Origin: an uncultured Polymorphobacter sp.
GTDB lineage: Bacteria; Pseudomonadota; Alphaproteobacteria; Sphingomonadales; Sphingomonadaceae
Direction: 5' to 3'
NCBI GenBank assembly: GCA_937894055.1
Contig: CALDHQ010000055.1
Span: forward strand, 1-7,861
DNA: 7,861 nt
The notes under the pieces: generated by a model
The model's database searches: none
Seen by the model: the letters and a program-made list of their open reading frames with translations, nothing else
Told to the model about the DNA's origin: nothing
Translations under genes and position numbers: made by a program
Part shown: positions 6,045-7,861 of the stretch, one piece after another
Layout of the letters: each line of letters opens with the position of its first letter
How positions within the stretch are numbered: position 1 is the first letter of the stretch

Positions 6045-6662
6045 ATGACGAACACCAAATCTGCCCATCGCCGCGCGTTGCTGGTGGCACCGCTTGCCGC
6101 ACTGATGTTGCTGTCGGCGTGCCGCAGCGGCCCCGCCGATATCGAGGTGACGCGCTTCCACATGGGCCAGCCGGTCACCCGCGGCAGCATTGTCGTCGAA
6201 GCCAATGATCCGGCACTCGCCACCACCGTCGAATTCCGCACCTTCCAGGCCGTTGTCATCGAGGAATTGCAGCGCATCGGCTTTGGCGCCCCTGTCGGCG
6301 GTGCGCCGTCGGAATTCGTCGCCACCATGGCCTATACGCAGACCACGCAGTCGAGCCGCGCCGCGCCCGCCAACACGCAAGTCGGCTTCGGCTTCACCGG
6401 CAGCGGGACGGCGGCGCCAAGCACCGGCGCCGCTGTCGCCGTGCCCGTCGGCCGCCGCGACAATCTGGTCGCGGTCAACACGCTGTCGATGCAGATCAAG
6501 CGCCGCGCCAACATGACGCCGATCTGGGAAGGCCGCGCCTCGGTCACCGAAACCGCCGGCACCGACGCCGCATCGATGAGCGCCACCATTCGCCCGCTCA
6601 GCGCCGCATTGCTCAAGGATTTCCCCGGCACGTCGGGCACGACGGTCCGCGTTCCGCAATAA
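6045..6662 (+). CDS. DUF4136-type lipoprotein (first of tandem pair)
   Basis: The 205-aa protein has a lipoprotein signal: basic start (KSAHRR), hydrophobic core ALLVAPLAALMLL and lipobox LSAC, with Cys26 as the expected lipidation site. Arg27 after the Cys gives no inner-membrane retention signal, so the outer membrane is likely. The mature part contains VTRFHMGQP (35-43), GSIVVE (47-52), EFRTFQAVV (63-71) and ELQRIGFG (74-81), then a Gly/Ala/Ser-rich low-complexity middle (about 103-135). It ends with LSMQIKRR (147-154), IWEGRAS and LLKDFPG. This order fits DUF4136 lipoproteins, whose function is unknown. The start at 6045 has GAGGAG at 6029-6034 and gives the signal peptide directly; the frame is open from further upstream but that stretch is not part of the protein. 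It is clearly paralogous to the next gene. Confidence 0.85.
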   Translation: MTNTKSAHRRALLVAPLAALMLLSACRSGPADIEVTRFHMGQPVTRGSIVVEANDPALATTVEFRTFQAVVIEELQRIGFGAPVGGAPSEFVATMAYTQTTQSSRAAPANTQVGFGFTGSGTAAPSTGAAVAVPVGRRDNLVAVNTLSMQIKRRANMTPIWEGRASVTETAGTDAASMSATIRPLSAALLKDFPGTSGTTVRVPQ

Positions 6663-6689
6663 GCGCATCGACTCGCTTGGCGCGCGGCG

Positions 6690-6737
6690 GCGGGCAGGCC
6701 ATACTGCCCGCTCGCCGGCGCCGTGCGCGGCACCGGC
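6690..6737. repeat. Two adjacent GC-rich hairpins between the lipoprotein paralogues
   Basis: Hairpin one is an 8-bp perfect stem (6690-6697 with 6704-6711) with a 6-nt loop. Hairpin two is a 10-bp stem with one mismatch (6714-6723 with 6728-6737) and a TGCG loop. They occupy the 104-bp gap and stop 17 bp before the AAGGA of the second gene. No T-run is present. They may weaken read-through or protect the upstream mRNA; either role is inferred. Confidence 0.5.
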
Positions 6738-6766
6738 AGCGAGACGTCAACGCCAAGGATGAACCC

Positions 6767-7381
6767 ATGAAGCGCAGCACCCTCACCCGCCTTCTGGCCC
6801 CGGCCGCTGTATTGCTGGTTCTCGCCGGTTGCACGACCGGGCCGACCGGTACCAATGTGACGCGCTTCCACATGGGCACGCCGATTGCCAAGGGCAGCAT
6901 CTTCGTCGAGCCGCGCGACCCGTCGAAGGCGAATGACCTTGAATTCCGCACCTATGCGGGGATCGTTTCCAATGAGCTCGCGGCCATCGGCTTTACGCCG
7001 GTGTCGACGCTGACGGCGGCCGAGTATGTCGGCGTTTTGAGCTACGGCCAGACATTCCAGGCGGTCAGCAGCAGCCCGCCGGTATCGGTCGGCTTCGGTG
7101 TCGGTGGCGCCAGCTTCGGCGGCGGCGGTGGCGGGGTCGGCGTCAGCAGCGGCGTGAACGTACCCGTCGGCGGTGGCACCAATGTCATGGCCGTCAGCCA
7201 GCTCGGGCTGCAAATCAAGCGTCGCAGCGAACAGACGGTCATCTGGGAAGGCACCGCCATCAGCCAGGCGAAGAGCGGCACCCCCGAGGCTTCGCTCGGC
7301 AGTGCCGTCCCTGGTCTGGCGCGCAATTTGCTGCGTGATTTCCCCGGCCCGGCGGGCAAGACCGTCAACTACAAAAACTGA
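6767..7381 (+). CDS. DUF4136-type lipoprotein (second of tandem pair)
   Basis: The 204-aa protein has a lipoprotein signal with lipobox LAGC (Cys22) after APAAVLLVLA; Thr23 follows, so outer-membrane sorting is likely. It shares with its upstream neighbour VTRFHMGTP (31-39), GSIFVEPRDP (43-52), EFRTY (59-63), NELAAIGF (69-76), LQIKRR (148-153), VIWEG (158-162) and LLRDFPGPAGKTV (188-200). The middle differs: a strongly glycine-rich stretch (about 109-139, including six Gly in a row) replaces the Ala/Ser-rich region of the first copy. The ATG at 6767 has AAGGA at 6755-6759 with 7-nt spacing. Its stop is 40 bp before the M14 peptidase gene, so all three genes may form one transcription unit. 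The function of the family is unknown. Confidence 0.85.
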   Translation: MKRSTLTRLLAPAAVLLVLAGCTTGPTGTNVTRFHMGTPIAKGSIFVEPRDPSKANDLEFRTYAGIVSNELAAIGFTPVSTLTAAEYVGVLSYGQTFQAVSSSPPVSVGFGVGGASFGGGGGGVGVSSGVNVPVGGGTNVMAVSQLGLQIKRRSEQTVIWEGTAISQAKSGTPEASLGSAVPGLARNLLRDFPGPAGKTVNYKN

Positions 7382-7421
7382 CCTAGCAGCCTAAAGCGCG
7401 GCGTTACAAAGTGAGGACAGC

Positions 7422-7861
7422 TTGAGCATTTCCATTTCGGCCGGTTTCGACAGCGGCAACATCATCGTGCGCCACATCAAGGGACCGGGCGATATCGAGC
7501 TCGAAATCCGCAAGGACGCGCATTCGGACTTCTACCAATGGTTCCATTTCCGGCTGACCGGCGCGGCCGACCAGGACTGCGTGCTGCGTATCGTCAACGC
7601 TGGTGGTGCCGCATATCCGGGGGGCTGGGAGAACTACCGCGCCTGCATTTCCGAAGACCGGCTCGACTGGACGCGCACCGACACCGACTACAAGAACGGC
7701 GTACTGACCATCCGCGTCCGCCCGGCCGGCGACAGCATCTGGATCGCCTATTTCGCCCCCTACAGCATGGAGCGCCACCATGACCTCGTCGCCGAAGTCG
7801 CGCAGGCGCCCGGCGTGCGGCTCGAAGTGCTCGGCCAGTCGCTCGACGGGCAGGACATCGA
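7422..7861 (+). CDS. M14-family zinc carboxypeptidase (cytosolic carboxypeptidase/Nna1-like), N-terminal part, 3' truncated by window
   Basis: The frame is open from a TTG at 7422 to the window end (146 codons seen). It encodes the beta-sheet N-terminal domain that precedes the catalytic part in bacterial cytosolic-carboxypeptidase-like M14 proteins. Diagnostic stretches are SGNIIV (11-16), DFYQWFHFRLTG (36-47), RIVNAGGAAYPGGWENYRA (56-74), SEDRLDWTRT (77-86), and the highly conserved IAYFAPYSMERHHDL (108-122), ending with LGQSLDGQDI. The zinc motif HxxE and catalytic Glu lie beyond the window. These enzymes remove C-terminal residues from peptides or proteins; the bacterial substrate is not known. 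TTG was chosen because GAGGA (7413-7417) lies 4 nt upstream and no ATG or GTG occurs before the conserved domain. No signal peptide is visible, so it is likely cytosolic. Confidence 0.9.
   Translation, partial: MSISISAGFDSGNIIVRHIKGPGDIELEIRKDAHSDFYQWFHFRLTGAADQDCVLRIVNAGGAAYPGGWENYRACISEDRLDWTRTDTDYKNGVLTIRVRPAGDSIWIAYFAPYSMERHHDLVAEVAQAPGVRLEVLGQSLDGQDI

Noticed and set aside
1..7861. CRISPR array, tRNA/rRNA, insertion sequence, phage or toxin-antitoxin/defence system
   Set aside because: No regular direct repeats, no cloverleaf or rRNA signature, no transposase or integrase motifs, and no defence-type domains were seen. The genes are mostly housekeeping.

Overview
The window looks like chromosomal DNA from a GC-rich alphaproteobacterium, most likely of the order Sphingomonadales. 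The basis is high GC with strong GC3 bias, an intergenic inverted repeat whose arms follow the CCTCGACTTCGCTCGGGATG pattern common in sphingomonads, an alphaproteobacterial 41-residue L36 with a single cysteine, and a DUF1244 gene next to a pyruvate kinase gene. Genus cannot be fixed from the sequence.

Left end (1-1069, + strand): the C-terminal part of a Bug/TctC-type periplasmic substrate-binding protein is followed 22 bp later by a striking chimeric ORF (379-939). Its first ~65 residues resemble the SnoaL-like N-terminus of an FAD-dependent monooxygenase. The remaining ~120 residues are the C-terminal membrane part of the ferrous iron transporter FeoB. The junction lies near 559-591. A 34-bp perfect inverted repeat (968-1049) then separates this unit from a convergent gene.

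Centre (1070-4033): a DUF1244 protein (-) is divergent from pyruvate kinase (+, TTG start). A nested GC-rich palindrome follows, then a catalase-superfamily (y4iL-like) protein. That protein overlaps tail-to-tail by 15 bp with a HAD hydrolase on the other strand.

Right-centre (4019-5883, - strand): galE, rpmJ (L36, 41 aa) and the HAD hydrolase run in one direction. rpmJ has its own sigma70-like promoter in the gap after galE.

Right end (6045-7861, + strand): two tandem paralogous DUF4136-type lipoproteins are followed by the N-terminal part of an M14-family carboxypeptidase (TTG start), which runs off the window.

Most genes here are ordinary core or housekeeping genes. I see no CRISPR array, tRNA, rRNA, IS element or phage gene, and no convincing new multi-gene system. 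The strongest anomaly is the monooxygenase::FeoB chimera. It is either a real deletion/fusion scar or an assembly joint.
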